Origin: a virus
DNA: 40,104 nt
IMG/VR virus record: IMGVR_UViG_3300033148_006741
Coordinates: 1-40,104 of that record
Reading direction: 5' to 3' (one strand)
The notes under the pieces were generated by a model, which did no database searches, was not told the DNA's origin, and saw nothing but the letters and a program-made list of their open reading frames with translations. The translations under genes were made by a program, and so were the position numbers. Below are positions 29,446 to 39,083 of the stretch, in pieces (positions within the stretch are counted from its first letter, which is position 1; the number at the start of each line of letters is the position of its first letter).

Positions 29446-31712
29446 CTTAAGTCAAGAATGCGGTAGTTGATGATGACCTTAAGGACACCATCTCCTCCTC
29501 CAGCCCCAGTAAATTCGGCCCCGTCGTTATAAAGCTCGATCTTTTTATTGGCAAGCATTGTAACGTCAGTAGCCAAAGTTCTTGCAGTGGACGCAGCATC
29601 TGCTACAGCATCTACTAGTCCGTCAGCTTCTACGGTCAGTGATACTACGGTACTTGCGTCGAATCTGATCTGGAAATTTCCATCAGCAGCAGCGTCGTCA
29701 TATGCCACACTTCCAAAATCAAGAGCAATAACAGCACCCAAGAAGTCAATGTACTTATCAGCACCAGGAGCTGCAATAAGTTCCTTTGGAGAACCAGCCA
29801 AAGCCTTTATTTCACCAGAAGAAACCGCCACTGTTGCTGTACGTATCATTGATGTAGCTGTGTCGAGGTTTAGTGTGTTAACACCAGTTGTCGACGTAAT
29901 AGTTCCACCAGCATGAGCAATACTTGCAAATTCACCTGTCGCGCCCGTTGCGCCAATAATGACTTGCCCTGCGGTTCCAGCGGCTGTGGTTGCTGCAAGA
30001 ATACCAGCGACCGGTAGTGTTATGGTCGTAGCACCTGTGGTGGTAAAGCCAACATTATGCGCACCAGTTTGAATGAAATCACCCAGTGTAGTCAATGCCC
30101 CAGCTAGAGCAACATCACCACCGAGAGTAATTGAACGATTTGTATCACCAACATCCCATGATATTGTCTTATCTCCGCTAAGCACTTCAGAAGTGGCTTG
30201 CAGAAGATCAAAAGCAGCACCAGTAGAACGGATGGAGAATGCTGTCAATTCAATCGCAGTACCTCCGGTAATCCCAGGCGCAGTAAGCGTCTTATTTGAA
30301 AGCGCCTCACTGCCAGCAAGTGTTGCTAACGTTCCCGTTGTTGGAAGCGTAACAGTAGTCGCGCCTGTGGTTGTTACACCAATTGTGTGAGCGCCTGTTT
30401 GAGACCATGCTGCCAACGTGGTAAGAGTTCCGCCAAGAGCGATATTACCACCCAAAGTAATACTTCTATTGGTGTCCCCAACATCCCAAGAAATAATCTT
30501 ATTGCCTGTAAGAACTTCCGCAGTATCTTGTTCAAGATCGAACGCTGCACCTGAAGAACGGATGGAGAAACCTGTCAGAGAGTCGGCTGTTCCACTGTTA
30601 ATGTCAGGTGAAGTAAGCGTTTTATTCGCAAGAGTTTCTGCTTTTGTCTTGAACACAAACGTATCACTTACAGATGCAAAGTCTGGAATTGTTAATGTTG
30701 GCGCACTAACTGTCTGGGTTGTAAATGCAAGAATCGCATCATCTGTCCCAGCATCATTTAATGTTGCACCATTAGCTATCGATGTAGCAGAAGAAACGCT
30801 CGGAGTTCCCCAAAAGTTAACAGCAGCAGCACCACCAGAAACGAGAGCCTGTCCAGCAGAACCGACACCGAGAACTACCCAATTCGAACCATCAAACTGA
30901 GCGATAGTACCCTCAGCTTCAGAAGCAAGGGTAAAGTCTGTAACAGTAGACACACCAGCATTGCTAAGAGCAACATCACCAGACCAAAGAACGGAGTTGA
31001 AAGTTGTACCATTACCGATACCAATATACTTATCTGTCTTGAAAGAAACCCGTTCCCAATTAGCAGCTCCACGAATTGTAATATCTCCTTGAGCATCCGA
31101 ACCAAAAGTAAGATCCGTTACAGTCGAAACACCACCTGTGGTAATAGCAACGTCACCAGTAAGATCTTTATTGTCCCATGAATTAGAATTGTCCCAAATC
31201 AGGAGTTGAGCTCCGGATGGGGTGGTGATATTCGTGTCCGTGGCCGCCGCGATTGTTGTGATCCCTGTTGTAAAAGATCCCCACGCTGCAGAAGCATAAA
31301 GAAGATAACCCGCTGTCTCTTCGTCAAAGACTACCATACCTTCACTCGGAGCTGTTCCTTCCCAAGCAGCACCTTGATACTCATAAATATAATCAGCCGT
31401 CCATGAACCACTTGTTGCAGTAGAAAGATATCTATTACCTTCTGTTGCAACAGCACCAGCAAAATTCGTTTGCTTAAGTACACTTTCTTGGTAATCATAT
31501 GAGCCTGCCAACTTTCCCCATGTGGCAACTCCTGCATTTTTCCCTATCATTATAAAAGCTTTTTTATCTAAAGCATTTATCCAAAAAGCTCCTACATTTG
31601 AATTATTGTCCGCTGTAGTCGGATCACGCTGATAAACACGTGTCTCAGCTGTATTTTGTCCCCTTGTCCTTCTACCATTAAAAGGATCATTGCTGTGTAA
31701 TTGGTTTCCCAT
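29442..31712 (-). CDS. Tail fibre with 110-residue tandem repeats
   Basis: 756 residues. The N-terminus (1-70, ...GAFWINALDKKAFIMIGKNAGVATWGKL) is a fibre-attachment type module. Residues 361-470 and 471-580 are two tandem repeats of exactly 110 residues, each starting LxNKTLTxPxI and including KxISWDVGDTNRSITLGG and TTTGATTxTLP. The C-terminal part (VGDGVLKVIINYRILDLS at the end) is beta-rich. Such GxTT/NKTLT repeats form triple-stranded fibre shafts. A second long fibre beside the 1158-residue one. GGAGT ribosome site. Confidence 0.75.
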   Translation of the reverse strand: MGNQLHSNDPFNGRRTRGQNTAETRVYQRDPTTADNNSNVGAFWINALDKKAFIMIGKNAGVATWGKLAGSYDYQESVLKQTNFAGAVATEGNRYLSTATSGSWTADYIYEYQGAAWEGTAPSEGMVVFDEETAGYLLYASAAWGSFTTGITTIAAATDTNITTPSGAQLLIWDNSNSWDNKDLTGDVAITTGGVSTVTDLTFGSDAQGDITIRGAANWERVSFKTDKYIGIGNGTTFNSVLWSGDVALSNAGVSTVTDFTLASEAEGTIAQFDGSNWVVLGVGSAGQALVSGGAAAVNFWGTPSVSSATSIANGATLNDAGTDDAILAFTTQTVSAPTLTIPDFASVSDTFVFKTKAETLANKTLTSPDINSGTADSLTGFSIRSSGAAFDLEQDTAEVLTGNKIISWDVGDTNRSITLGGNIALGGTLTTLAAWSQTGAHTIGVTTTGATTVTLPTTGTLATLAGSEALSNKTLTAPGITGGTAIELTAFSIRSTGAAFDLLQATSEVLSGDKTISWDVGDTNRSITLGGDVALAGALTTLGDFIQTGAHNVGFTTTGATTITLPVAGILAATTAAGTAGQVIIGATGATGEFASIAHAGGTITSTTGVNTLNLDTATSMIRTATVAVSSGEIKALAGSPKELIAAPGADKYIDFLGAVIALDFGSVAYDDAAADGNFQIRFDASTVVSLTVEADGLVDAVADAASTARTLATDVTMLANKKIELYNDGAEFTGAGGGDGVLKVIINYRILDLS

Positions 31713-31772
31713 AGATTACTCCTTGCTGTATTGTTGTGGCTAATTCACCCCACGCCACTTTGGGTTTTGACA

Positions 31773-31792
31773 GCGAAGATTTATTTCTTCGC
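31773..31792. other. Hairpin at the end of the ejection protein gene
   Basis: GCGAAGA-6-TCTTCGC, perfect, spans the stop codon of the 1202-residue gene. It lacks a U-run, so it may protect the 3' end or mark a processing site rather than terminate. Confidence 0.4.
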
Positions 31793-34700
31793 CACCTTCT
31801 TGTTGCCAACTATGAACTTTTTCATAGTCGTTATTGTTCTTTTGATGGATGACATCTTGTAACCATTGTCTTTGAGAACTCTCACAATCTTATTGAGTTT
31901 TCCCATATCTCCTTTTCTCAGTGCGTCGTAAATATATGGTTCAGCTTTCCTTAATGACATACCTTTTCCAACGGGTATTCCTCCCAATCCTGATGCAGCC
32001 CATACCGCAAGACCTTCTATGAAATTACCATCTTTCCCAATAGTGCGAACTCCAAATGGAATAAACTCTCCAACAAGTTCTTTAGTTCTGGATGCACCTC
32101 TTCCAATCGTATGTTGCATTGTTCCTGACCAAGGACGCATTGCTCCATTAACATATTCACCCTGAACTGGAAAAGCACTTCCCTGATATGGAGAGGCACC
32201 AAACATCTGTTTTAATCCAGTTTGAACAACAGGACTTCCTTTTGAGAAAAGAGCATCTAAGGGATCTGTAACATAACGAGGAATCTCAAGAGCTTGCTTT
32301 CCAAAGTGGGCATGTCGTTTCCTTCCCCTCTCGTCTCGACCCGGATTGAATTCCACCTTTCCAACTTTCAGGTTAACATCAGGTAATGGAAATGAAAACC
32401 ATTTTGAAGGATCGTCTTCATCCCAAACTCTCATTGCTTTCTTAGCATTCCAACGTATCTTATTAGATTCATCTTTCTTAGATTCAAAACCTGACATAAC
32501 CAATCTCATAAGAGCTGTAATCAAAAGCATTCCCATTACATAACGAATCCAATATGCTCGTGCCATGTCTCCCTTAACACCTTTTCCAAAGAAACCGGCT
32601 GCCTGTTTAATAGCAGAAACCGACCAGTCAGGATACCCAACGGCTCGTTGTACCCATTTACGAATATTAGGATCATTGAAAACACGGGAGAGCTCTTTGA
32701 TCTGACCACCAAATTGGTTATTAACAAGTTCACCACTTTCTCGTTTAATCTGTATCATCAATTCAGGGGTTATCTTATGTCCTTTCTCAAGGTGACGGAC
32801 AATAGCTTCTTCAACATACGTCTGCCAAGTGAAGATTTTTAGACGAGGCTGGTATTCATCAAATAAAAACTTGTCTGCCTTGATTATATTGTCGTAAACA
32901 GGTTGAAGATTCTTACCAAACATCTTTTTAGGTAACTTATCAAGTGCTCTTGTGAAAAAACCTTCTACTTGACGAATTTGTTCTTGATCTGGTATGCGCC
33001 CAATCTCAATATACTTTGAGGCTTCCATCATAAATTCTTTGTCAGCACGTAATCGAGTTCCTTCATCCCACCAGTTCTTTGGAAAGAGATTCTTCATTCC
33101 GGGAAGTGCTTTGAAAAGATCAAATCCCAATCCACCTATTCCCGCTTCTGCTAATGCGTAATAATGAAAAGGCGACAATTTGACACGACTTGTTTTTAAA
33201 ATATTATTGAGAGTATCATAATATTTCCAAAATGGATATTCTGGCTTGAAAGCATCTTTTCTAAACATACCCTTCATTGCAGGAGCAAGGTCAGGATTCA
33301 TCAATGCTGGTTGTGCATGGACTGCCCGAATGGTTTCACCCTCTTTTGTTTTCCCTGCGTTATAACTTCTTAGAAAAACATCATGGAAAGGAATCCATCC
33401 TCCTCGTTTGGCTTGTGCGTAAAGTTTCCCATCACTAAGAGTAATGATTAATTTGCGACCTGTCTCAGCCTCTAGCTTTCTGATAGAATCAAGCAACTCA
33501 TTGTTAGCCTCAAGGCGCAACATGATCTCATCATACGCCTGCATTAAATGACTAGGATCTTTATACCTTGGTTTCAACCCAGCCTTTACGAAAGCTTCAT
33601 TGTAATCGAGGAATGTCTTCTGTTTCGATAATGGGTTCTTTGTCTTAAATTGTTTCGAGACAATATTTAATATTGGGCCATAACCCCCTTTCGGTTCTTC
33701 GTAGATCCCTGGAAGATATACCTCCTGAACTCCTTCTCCTGGGTTAATATTCCTTGTAACAATATTATCATTCCATCTCTTAAGCCACGCATCAGTGTGT
33801 CGTGCCATCTCTTCTGCAACATCTTTCCCCTCTTCAGGTAGACGTTTAGAAAGAGCTTCAAAACTATCACCTTTAACATTCGGATTTTCAGTATTTTGAC
33901 GATAATAAATGATTTCTTCTCGTTCTTTCGGAGTGAAATTTCTGCCAAGTTCCTTTTCAGCTTCAAGCATAACATCTCGCCACTTGAATTGAGACTCGAC
34001 ACGACCAGCTCTTGTCTTCTCTACATGATTTCGCAGAATGTCGAAATATTTTTCCTCTCGTACCTTTTTATCTTTATAAGCAAGAGCTTTTCGAGCCAAT
34101 TTTCTAATTGGTTCAGGGAAGTCCTCAATAGCATCTCGCAGTGCTTGATCTGGTGATTCAGACTCTTTGGGTTTAACTTCTGGTTCTGCTGGTTCTTTTC
34201 GTGGTTCTTCTTTCTTCTTAGGTTCTTCTTTTCGTGGTTCTTCTTTTCGTGGTTCTTTCTCAGTCGGTGCAGGAGACTTCTTACCCACTGACCTCTCTTT
34301 CTCAAACGGTTTTCTAGTCTTTACCTTTGGTTGTGCCTGAGTGGTCTGTTCCAAAATGGAAACAACCTCTGCCTTTGGACTTGGCTTTGTCTCAGGCTTT
34401 GTCTCAGCTTCATCAACCTTCTTCTCTTGTTTCACAAGTTCTTTTTTCTGCTTAACTAATTTCTTTTTGTCCTCTGCAATTTCTTTTGCTTGGTCTTCAT
34501 TTATTGCATTAAACATTCGGATGAATCCAGTATCGGGATTAGTAGAATTGATTTCTTCGTCTACCGTCTTTTTTCTTTGTCGAAGTACTTTCTCTTCTTC
34601 TGTTATTCTCTTCTCAAATTTGTCAATCTCCGATTTCTGCTTATTGAGAGCATTCCTTTCTTCTCCAAATGCAATAATTTCAGCTTCTTCTATAGTCTTT

Positions 34701-35389
34701 GCTTTGCGGATTTTATCAATCCTCTTGTCTGTCTCCGATACAAATTCTTCCTTTGGCTTAGGTCGAGTCTCAGGCTTTGTCTCGGGCTTTGTCTCAGGCT
34801 TTTGCTCAGGCTTTTGCTCAGGCTTTTGCTCAGGCTTTGGTTTCGTTTTTTCAGCTTCCTCAAACCCTTCTTGCCCTTCTCCAAAAAAGTAGTTAAGTGT
34901 GTCTCGTATGTAATCAAATCGTCCAGGCTTTTGATGTCCTCTACTATACTCTTCATTGATAGCCTTCATTATCTCTGTATCGCCACCAATATCAGGATGA
35001 TTCTTTTTAACCAAATCCTTGAATCTTTGCTTAAACTCAGCCTTGGTTTTAGTCCCTTTGAAATGCTTTACAACTTCAGGACTAGGAGGTTTGCTTCCTC
35101 CTGTTTGAGCCTTCTGTGCTTTAAGTTCTGCCTGTATCTTGTTGTAGACTCCTGATGTAAGATGGAATCCAAATGTTAACGCAATATTATCACCAATCTC
35201 TCTTACCGAAGGTATTCTCATATCCAAAATTGCTTGAGATCCTGTAATTGCTGTAAGAGTCGCTATTGGTTTTTCTAATAACTTTCCAACCTTTGAATTT
35301 AAGAGTGGCCTAAATCCTGGTAAAGTTCTCATCACAGGTAATAACTTCGATGCCTGGGACGTAGCAGCACCCACGATGGCTGATTTCAC
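31781..35389 (-). CDS. Large ejection (internal virion) protein with J-domain, main part
   Basis: 1202 residues from a GTG at 35387-35389 that has no good ribosome site and lies directly after an in-frame TGA. Residues about 110-150 are a J-domain (KDLVKKNHPDIGG, HPD at 131-133) very close to that of the early protein at 8773. Then KPEQ/KPET repeats (about 188-215), long charged coiled coils (to about 420) and a C-terminal half (about 480-1200) rich in aromatic and basic residues with one hydrophobic segment (YVMGMLLITALMRLVM). Position after the portal and Q-rich protein fits an ejected virion protein. See the adjoining 180-residue gene. Confidence 0.6.
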   Translation of the reverse strand: MKSAIVGAATSQASKLLPVMRTLPGFRPLLNSKVGKLLEKPIATLTAITGSQAILDMRIPSVREIGDNIALTFGFHLTSGVYNKIQAELKAQKAQTGGSKPPSPEVVKHFKGTKTKAEFKQRFKDLVKKNHPDIGGDTEIMKAINEEYSRGHQKPGRFDYIRDTLNYFFGEGQEGFEEAEKTKPKPEQKPEQKPEQKPETKPETKPETRPKPKEEFVSETDKRIDKIRKAKTIEEAEIIAFGEERNALNKQKSEIDKFEKRITEEEKVLRQRKKTVDEEINSTNPDTGFIRMFNAINEDQAKEIAEDKKKLVKQKKELVKQEKKVDEAETKPETKPSPKAEVVSILEQTTQAQPKVKTRKPFEKERSVGKKSPAPTEKEPRKEEPRKEEPKKKEEPRKEPAEPEVKPKESESPDQALRDAIEDFPEPIRKLARKALAYKDKKVREEKYFDILRNHVEKTRAGRVESQFKWRDVMLEAEKELGRNFTPKEREEIIYYRQNTENPNVKGDSFEALSKRLPEEGKDVAEEMARHTDAWLKRWNDNIVTRNINPGEGVQEVYLPGIYEEPKGGYGPILNIVSKQFKTKNPLSKQKTFLDYNEAFVKAGLKPRYKDPSHLMQAYDEIMLRLEANNELLDSIRKLEAETGRKLIITLSDGKLYAQAKRGGWIPFHDVFLRSYNAGKTKEGETIRAVHAQPALMNPDLAPAMKGMFRKDAFKPEYPFWKYYDTLNNILKTSRVKLSPFHYYALAEAGIGGLGFDLFKALPGMKNLFPKNWWDEGTRLRADKEFMMEASKYIEIGRIPDQEQIRQVEGFFTRALDKLPKKMFGKNLQPVYDNIIKADKFLFDEYQPRLKIFTWQTYVEEAIVRHLEKGHKITPELMIQIKRESGELVNNQFGGQIKELSRVFNDPNIRKWVQRAVGYPDWSVSAIKQAAGFFGKGVKGDMARAYWIRYVMGMLLITALMRLVMSGFESKKDESNKIRWNAKKAMRVWDEDDPSKWFSFPLPDVNLKVGKVEFNPGRDERGRKRHAHFGKQALEIPRYVTDPLDALFSKGSPVVQTGLKQMFGASPYQGSAFPVQGEYVNGAMRPWSGTMQHTIGRGASRTKELVGEFIPFGVRTIGKDGNFIEGLAVWAASGLGGIPVGKGMSLRKAEPYIYDALRKGDMGKLNKIVRVLKDNGYKMSSIKRTITTMKKFIVGNKKVAKK

Positions 35390-35431
35390 TCATGTTGTAC
35401 CAATCCTGTCAGCTCTCTCTAAAAACTTTCC

Positions 35432-35493
35432 AAACGTTAACCCTGACCCCTTACGAGCATGCAAACGTTAAACCTGACCCCTTACGAGCATGC
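35432..35493. repeat. 31-bp tandem duplication splitting the ejection gene
   Basis: Copies at 35432-35462 and 35463-35493 differ at one base (CCC/ACC). The extra 31 bases shift the frame and create the stop at 35451-35453 for the upstream gene. Confidence 0.9.
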
Positions 35494-35993
35494 TCCCGAT
35501 ATTCCTCAAAAGCTTGCTTGATAATCGATGGAACAGCAAGCGCACCTGCTCTACTGCCAAAAACACCACCAACAGGGCCACCAACGGCAGCACCAGCAAA
35601 ACCACCAGCAATACCACCCACTGCCATTGCTGGAATATCAGATATTGTTTCACCAGCTAAAACACCTAGATGCTCAAAAAATCCTTCTTCTCTAGGTAAC
35701 TGTTCTTCTGCACCAGAGACAAGACCTGTTATCCCTCGTTTGAATCCACGCTTTGTACCAGAAATGAACCCTCTTTCTGATTTAGGCAATTCTGTATCTG
35801 TTGAAATGTCTGTTGGAAACTTGCCCTCTTTCGTCGTAGCAGAAATGAAATCAAGTATCTGAGATGAATCGTAACCGGAGTCCAATGCCTGTTTAGAACG
35901 ACTTTCAAGTTCAGGACTGCGAGACATAACAAAACTTAAAATGTCATCATCTGAATGTCCTGTTTGACGAGCTTCTTCTATTGCCTTGTACAT
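35451..35993 (-). CDS. N-terminal part of the split ejection protein
   Basis: 180 residues. After a helical start (ILSFVMSRSPELESRSKQAL) comes a glycine/alanine-rich membrane-active stretch (MAVGGIAGGFAGAAVGGPVGG, about 128-148) and IIKQAFEEYREHARKGSGLTFACS. Without the second repeat copy, the last part would continue as LTFGKFLERADRIGTT to a TGA that abuts, in the same frame, the GTG of the 1202-residue gene. In related phages these parts form one protein (my recollection). The stretch may insert in membranes during DNA entry. Confidence 0.6.
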   Translation of the reverse strand: MYKAIEEARQTGHSDDDILSFVMSRSPELESRSKQALDSGYDSSQILDFISATTKEGKFPTDISTDTELPKSERGFISGTKRGFKRGITGLVSGAEEQLPREEGFFEHLGVLAGETISDIPAMAVGGIAGGFAGAAVGGPVGGVFGSRAGALAVPSIIKQAFEEYREHARKGSGLTFACS

Positions 35994-36001
35994 AGATACC
36001 C

Positions 36002-36988
36002 CTACTTATTTCCTCCAAAAAGACCCTTAACACCGCTAAATATCTTGCCTAATCCTGTTTTTTCTCTTTCAAATCCATAAAATGCTTCTTGCTGTGCTGG
36101 TGTTAATTGGTCAATTATTGGTTCAAATATTTTCACAATATCTTCTTCAGTAAAACCCTTATCGAATAATTCTTGAATAATAAGCTCGGGAGACATGTCT
36201 TTAGAAACGATAGCCTTTACTGCTCTCTGTGCTTTGGAAATTGCTGTGTCCATAAGATTAAAAGCCTGAATATCCGCACCTGATGCCAAGACCTTTTGTG
36301 CTTCTAACATGGACGGAATACTAGACAATGCTGTCTTTTCCTTATTAGATAAAGAAAATAGAATCTTTGCCTGTTCTGATGGTTGTGTTATCCCCGCTTC
36401 ATTGAGGACAGCGCGCGCACTACCAGGAGAAGCCGCATCCATCCGTTTCGCCATCTTGGATAATTGTGAACGTTGAGAATCAGTTGAATAACCTCCTTTC
36501 CGTATTTGTTCCGTAAACGCATTCGTTGAAACATCAATTATTCTTTTACTCTTCTCCATACGCTCTTTAGCAACATTCACATCAAATGTATCTCCAACTA
36601 CATTTCTCGTATGTTCAGGAGAGACACCATATTGCTCACTAAATTGACTTATCATATCATCGCGAAGCTGAGATTTCTCTTGCTGTTGTCTGAATTTACT
36701 CTCTTCTAAATTCTGTTGACCTTGTTGCAATTGCTGTTGCCCTTGTTGGAATTGCTGCCCTGCTTGAAGAGCAGATAGCCCTCTCTGTTGTGTCTGTGGC
36801 GATAAATTCGAACCAAGGAGAGCCTCAATGAAACCTTGAGGATTATTAGTGAAATCTGACTTGGAAAGAATTTGTTGCAATGCGTTGCTTTCCACCCCCT
36901 GCGGTATCCCTTGTCCTAATCCTTGACCAAGACCGCCTAGAATCTGACTGAGTACACTCGGATCTCTGTCAAGCTTTTGAATTACCAT
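36002..36988 (-). CDS. Q-rich virion (ejection) protein
   Basis: 328 residues. Gln- and Gly-rich start (LGGLGQGLGQGIPQG; QQFQQGQQQLQQGQQNLEE, about 80-100), a helical core, and a C-terminal helical domain (PELIIQELFDKGFTEEDIVKIFEPIIDQLTPAQQEAFYGFERE). The composition and location (portal - this - large ejection protein) match internal or ejected proteins of podoviruses. The ATG is one base beyond the portal stop. Family not recognised. Confidence 0.6.
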   Translation of the reverse strand: MVIQKLDRDPSVLSQILGGLGQGLGQGIPQGVESNALQQILSKSDFTNNPQGFIEALLGSNLSPQTQQRGLSALQAGQQFQQGQQQLQQGQQNLEESKFRQQQEKSQLRDDMISQFSEQYGVSPEHTRNVVGDTFDVNVAKERMEKSKRIIDVSTNAFTEQIRKGGYSTDSQRSQLSKMAKRMDAASPGSARAVLNEAGITQPSEQAKILFSLSNKEKTALSSIPSMLEAQKVLASGADIQAFNLMDTAISKAQRAVKAIVSKDMSPELIIQELFDKGFTEEDIVKIFEPIIDQLTPAQQEAFYGFEREKTGLGKIFSGVKGLFGGNK

Positions 36989-36989
36989 T

Positions 36990-39071
36990 TTACACTCCTA
37001 CAGGTTGTTGTGCCCCTTGTAAAGGACTTGGTGTTTTGAGATTAGCCAATGTTGAATCAACAACAGCCTTATCGATAGCAAGATCCTCTTGGTTCTGGAC
37101 ACGGTAACGCTCCTGAAGCTCTGTTATAAAGGCAACCGCTGAACGGAAACGATCACTTCTTAAATCTTGAATCTCATTGGCTGCTTTGGTCATATCAAGA
37201 ACCGCACTTGCTCGTTTCTGATCTGCTTCTGCAATATGAGCATTGGTCAAACCAACATCTGCTATCGCACGACCTGTCTGCCTAACTGTATCGGCTTCAT
37301 TCTCTCTAATCTGTGAATGCACTAGGGCTGCTGTGAGTTCATCTTTCTGCCTCTGCATTTCTGCCAACTGTTGCTGTTGCTCTGCCTTCGCCCTTTCATT
37401 CGCTTCGATCTCTTCGCGGAAGGAACCTTGATCCTGCAGAGGTGCTTTCTTCGCCAACATCGAACCTGTTACCTCTTCAACGCCCATTGCTCGGAGCTCA
37501 ACAAGCTGATTGAAAAAAAGCACTCTTTGATGTTCCGTCAAGACATTCTGTGTGCACACAGCATCCCATTTAGAAAAATCCTTGTCTCTGAACATCGCTG
37601 TCGGTGGTTTACCTGTGATCCTCTCTATCTTCGCATCACTCCATTGCTGAACCATCTTGATAAGCTTACAAGCAAGAATAGACTGGCTCCTGTTGAGATT
37701 GTCATACAATGGCTGTAAACCAACCATCGCTGAACTCTGTTGTAACATCTGAAGGAAACCGGACTGTTGACTCGTCTGTTGTTGACCAAATGCTGCATCA
37801 TTAAGACCAAGAACACTCGGAATGTTCTCATCGAAGAAACTCTGCATCTGAAATATGGAATTGGGAACATCAGGTAATTGTATCGGTGCAATGTCTTGAC
37901 CGATAACAGCATCATCCTTAAGACCAATATTCCCATGGTTGCCAGAACCAAAAAGATCGTCCTCATCTGTCAACTTGCTTAATTTGGCATAATGACCACC
38001 ATAAAGACGACTATCCATCATGTCTAAGACCTTGGATATACGCTTGTTGAGCTCTTTCTGTGGATCTCGGGCTACTCTAATAAACGACTGCATATTGAAA
38101 TCATATTCACTGTATTCAGGAGTGTGATAAGCAATGAAAGGTGTGAATGGATAGTCTCCAATGCCATTGGGATCCCCTCCACTTAAAAATACTTCACCTT
38201 CTATCATTACATACAGATTGACCGTTGCTTTTTCCTTAGTGATAAGCTTGACTAACTCTGTGCCAAATTGCTTATTCACATCGTCTACAAGGTCTTGTGC
38301 ATCACTTTTCTTCGTATCTTCAGGAAATTCAGTCAGTATTTTTGACCTCATGTTAAGAAGATAATACACAGACTTCGTGTCCCTTTCCCAAAATTCATCA
38401 TACGCTAACAAAGGTTGACCGTTGGGATTGTTCTCAAATGGGATATCAGGAAATTTGCCATCTCGCTTGTTGGCAACAAGTTTCTTTATCTCTTTCTGTC
38501 TCTCTGGTAATAAACCCATAGCCGTTGCATGAGAAACATACTTGCGACGCATGATGTAATTGCAATCACTCAAATCGAAATTCTGGAAATATGGATCCCA
38601 CATCACCGCGTTATACGGTACTCTCAAAAATCTGATATCACCATCCTCAAAATCATGGGAATAATCGAAATACATCTCACTGAAATTGATACCAGAAATC
38701 GAAGAACCCTGAAAACAATCCGATATGTGGAAATATCCATACTGCTTCTGTAACACAAATTGAATGGCACTGCTAAGTTGAGAGGCTGTTTCAAGCTCTC
38801 CTGGAACGTTATCATTGATCGCTGTGATTGTAGAACCAAGACGGTTTAACCTCTGCTCACCAGTAAGAAGGTTGACCGCACGACGTATCTTGTTGTTCGT
38901 TATCGCTTCTCGCTCATTCTCTGCTAAATAATGCAATTCCTGCGCAGTGTACTGCTTCCCTAAATAATATTGCACATCTATCAAGGCTTCTTGTTGAAAT
39001 GGTTGCAACTTCTCCCAACTCTGATTGTAACGCTCATCATAGGTTGATATAATCTCTTTGCCACGAAGCAT
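36990..39071 (-). CDS. Portal protein, P22-like
   Basis: 693 residues, the usual size. N-terminal YLGKQYT..EL....REAITNNKIRRAVNLLTGEQRLNR; the wing and crown region holds VPYNAVMWDPYFQNFDLSDCNYIMRRKYVS; then DYPFTPFIAYHTPEY, and IRVARDPQKELNKRISKVLDMMDS, a typical stem motif; NIPSVLGLNDAAFGQQQ..QSG leads into the clip, and a long C-terminal coiled coil (EANERAKAEQQQQLAEMQRQK...) forms the barrel. Twelve copies form the head vertex through which the terminase pumps DNA. It lies downstream of the capsid genes instead of before them, unusual but consistent after joining the ends. Confidence 0.9.
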   Translation of the reverse strand: MLRGKEIISTYDERYNQSWEKLQPFQQEALIDVQYYLGKQYTAQELHYLAENEREAITNNKIRRAVNLLTGEQRLNRLGSTITAINDNVPGELETASQLSSAIQFVLQKQYGYFHISDCFQGSSISGINFSEMYFDYSHDFEDGDIRFLRVPYNAVMWDPYFQNFDLSDCNYIMRRKYVSHATAMGLLPERQKEIKKLVANKRDGKFPDIPFENNPNGQPLLAYDEFWERDTKSVYYLLNMRSKILTEFPEDTKKSDAQDLVDDVNKQFGTELVKLITKEKATVNLYVMIEGEVFLSGGDPNGIGDYPFTPFIAYHTPEYSEYDFNMQSFIRVARDPQKELNKRISKVLDMMDSRLYGGHYAKLSKLTDEDDLFGSGNHGNIGLKDDAVIGQDIAPIQLPDVPNSIFQMQSFFDENIPSVLGLNDAAFGQQQTSQQSGFLQMLQQSSAMVGLQPLYDNLNRSQSILACKLIKMVQQWSDAKIERITGKPPTAMFRDKDFSKWDAVCTQNVLTEHQRVLFFNQLVELRAMGVEEVTGSMLAKKAPLQDQGSFREEIEANERAKAEQQQQLAEMQRQKDELTAALVHSQIRENEADTVRQTGRAIADVGLTNAHIAEADQKRASAVLDMTKAANEIQDLRSDRFRSAVAFITELQERYRVQNQEDLAIDKAVVDSTLANLKTPSPLQGAQQPVGV

Positions 39072-39083
39072 GTTAGCCTCCCA

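Noticed and set aside
34755-34850. Short direct repeats resembling a CRISPR or minisatellite
   Set aside because: They are 12-base in-frame repeats coding KPEQ/KPET in the ejection protein; no spacers of constant length.
35390-35392. TGA reassignment or programmed readthrough in this phage
   Set aside because: Many genes here end with TGA in tight ATGA overlaps, so TGA is a normal stop; recoding at one site cannot be excluded but is not supported.
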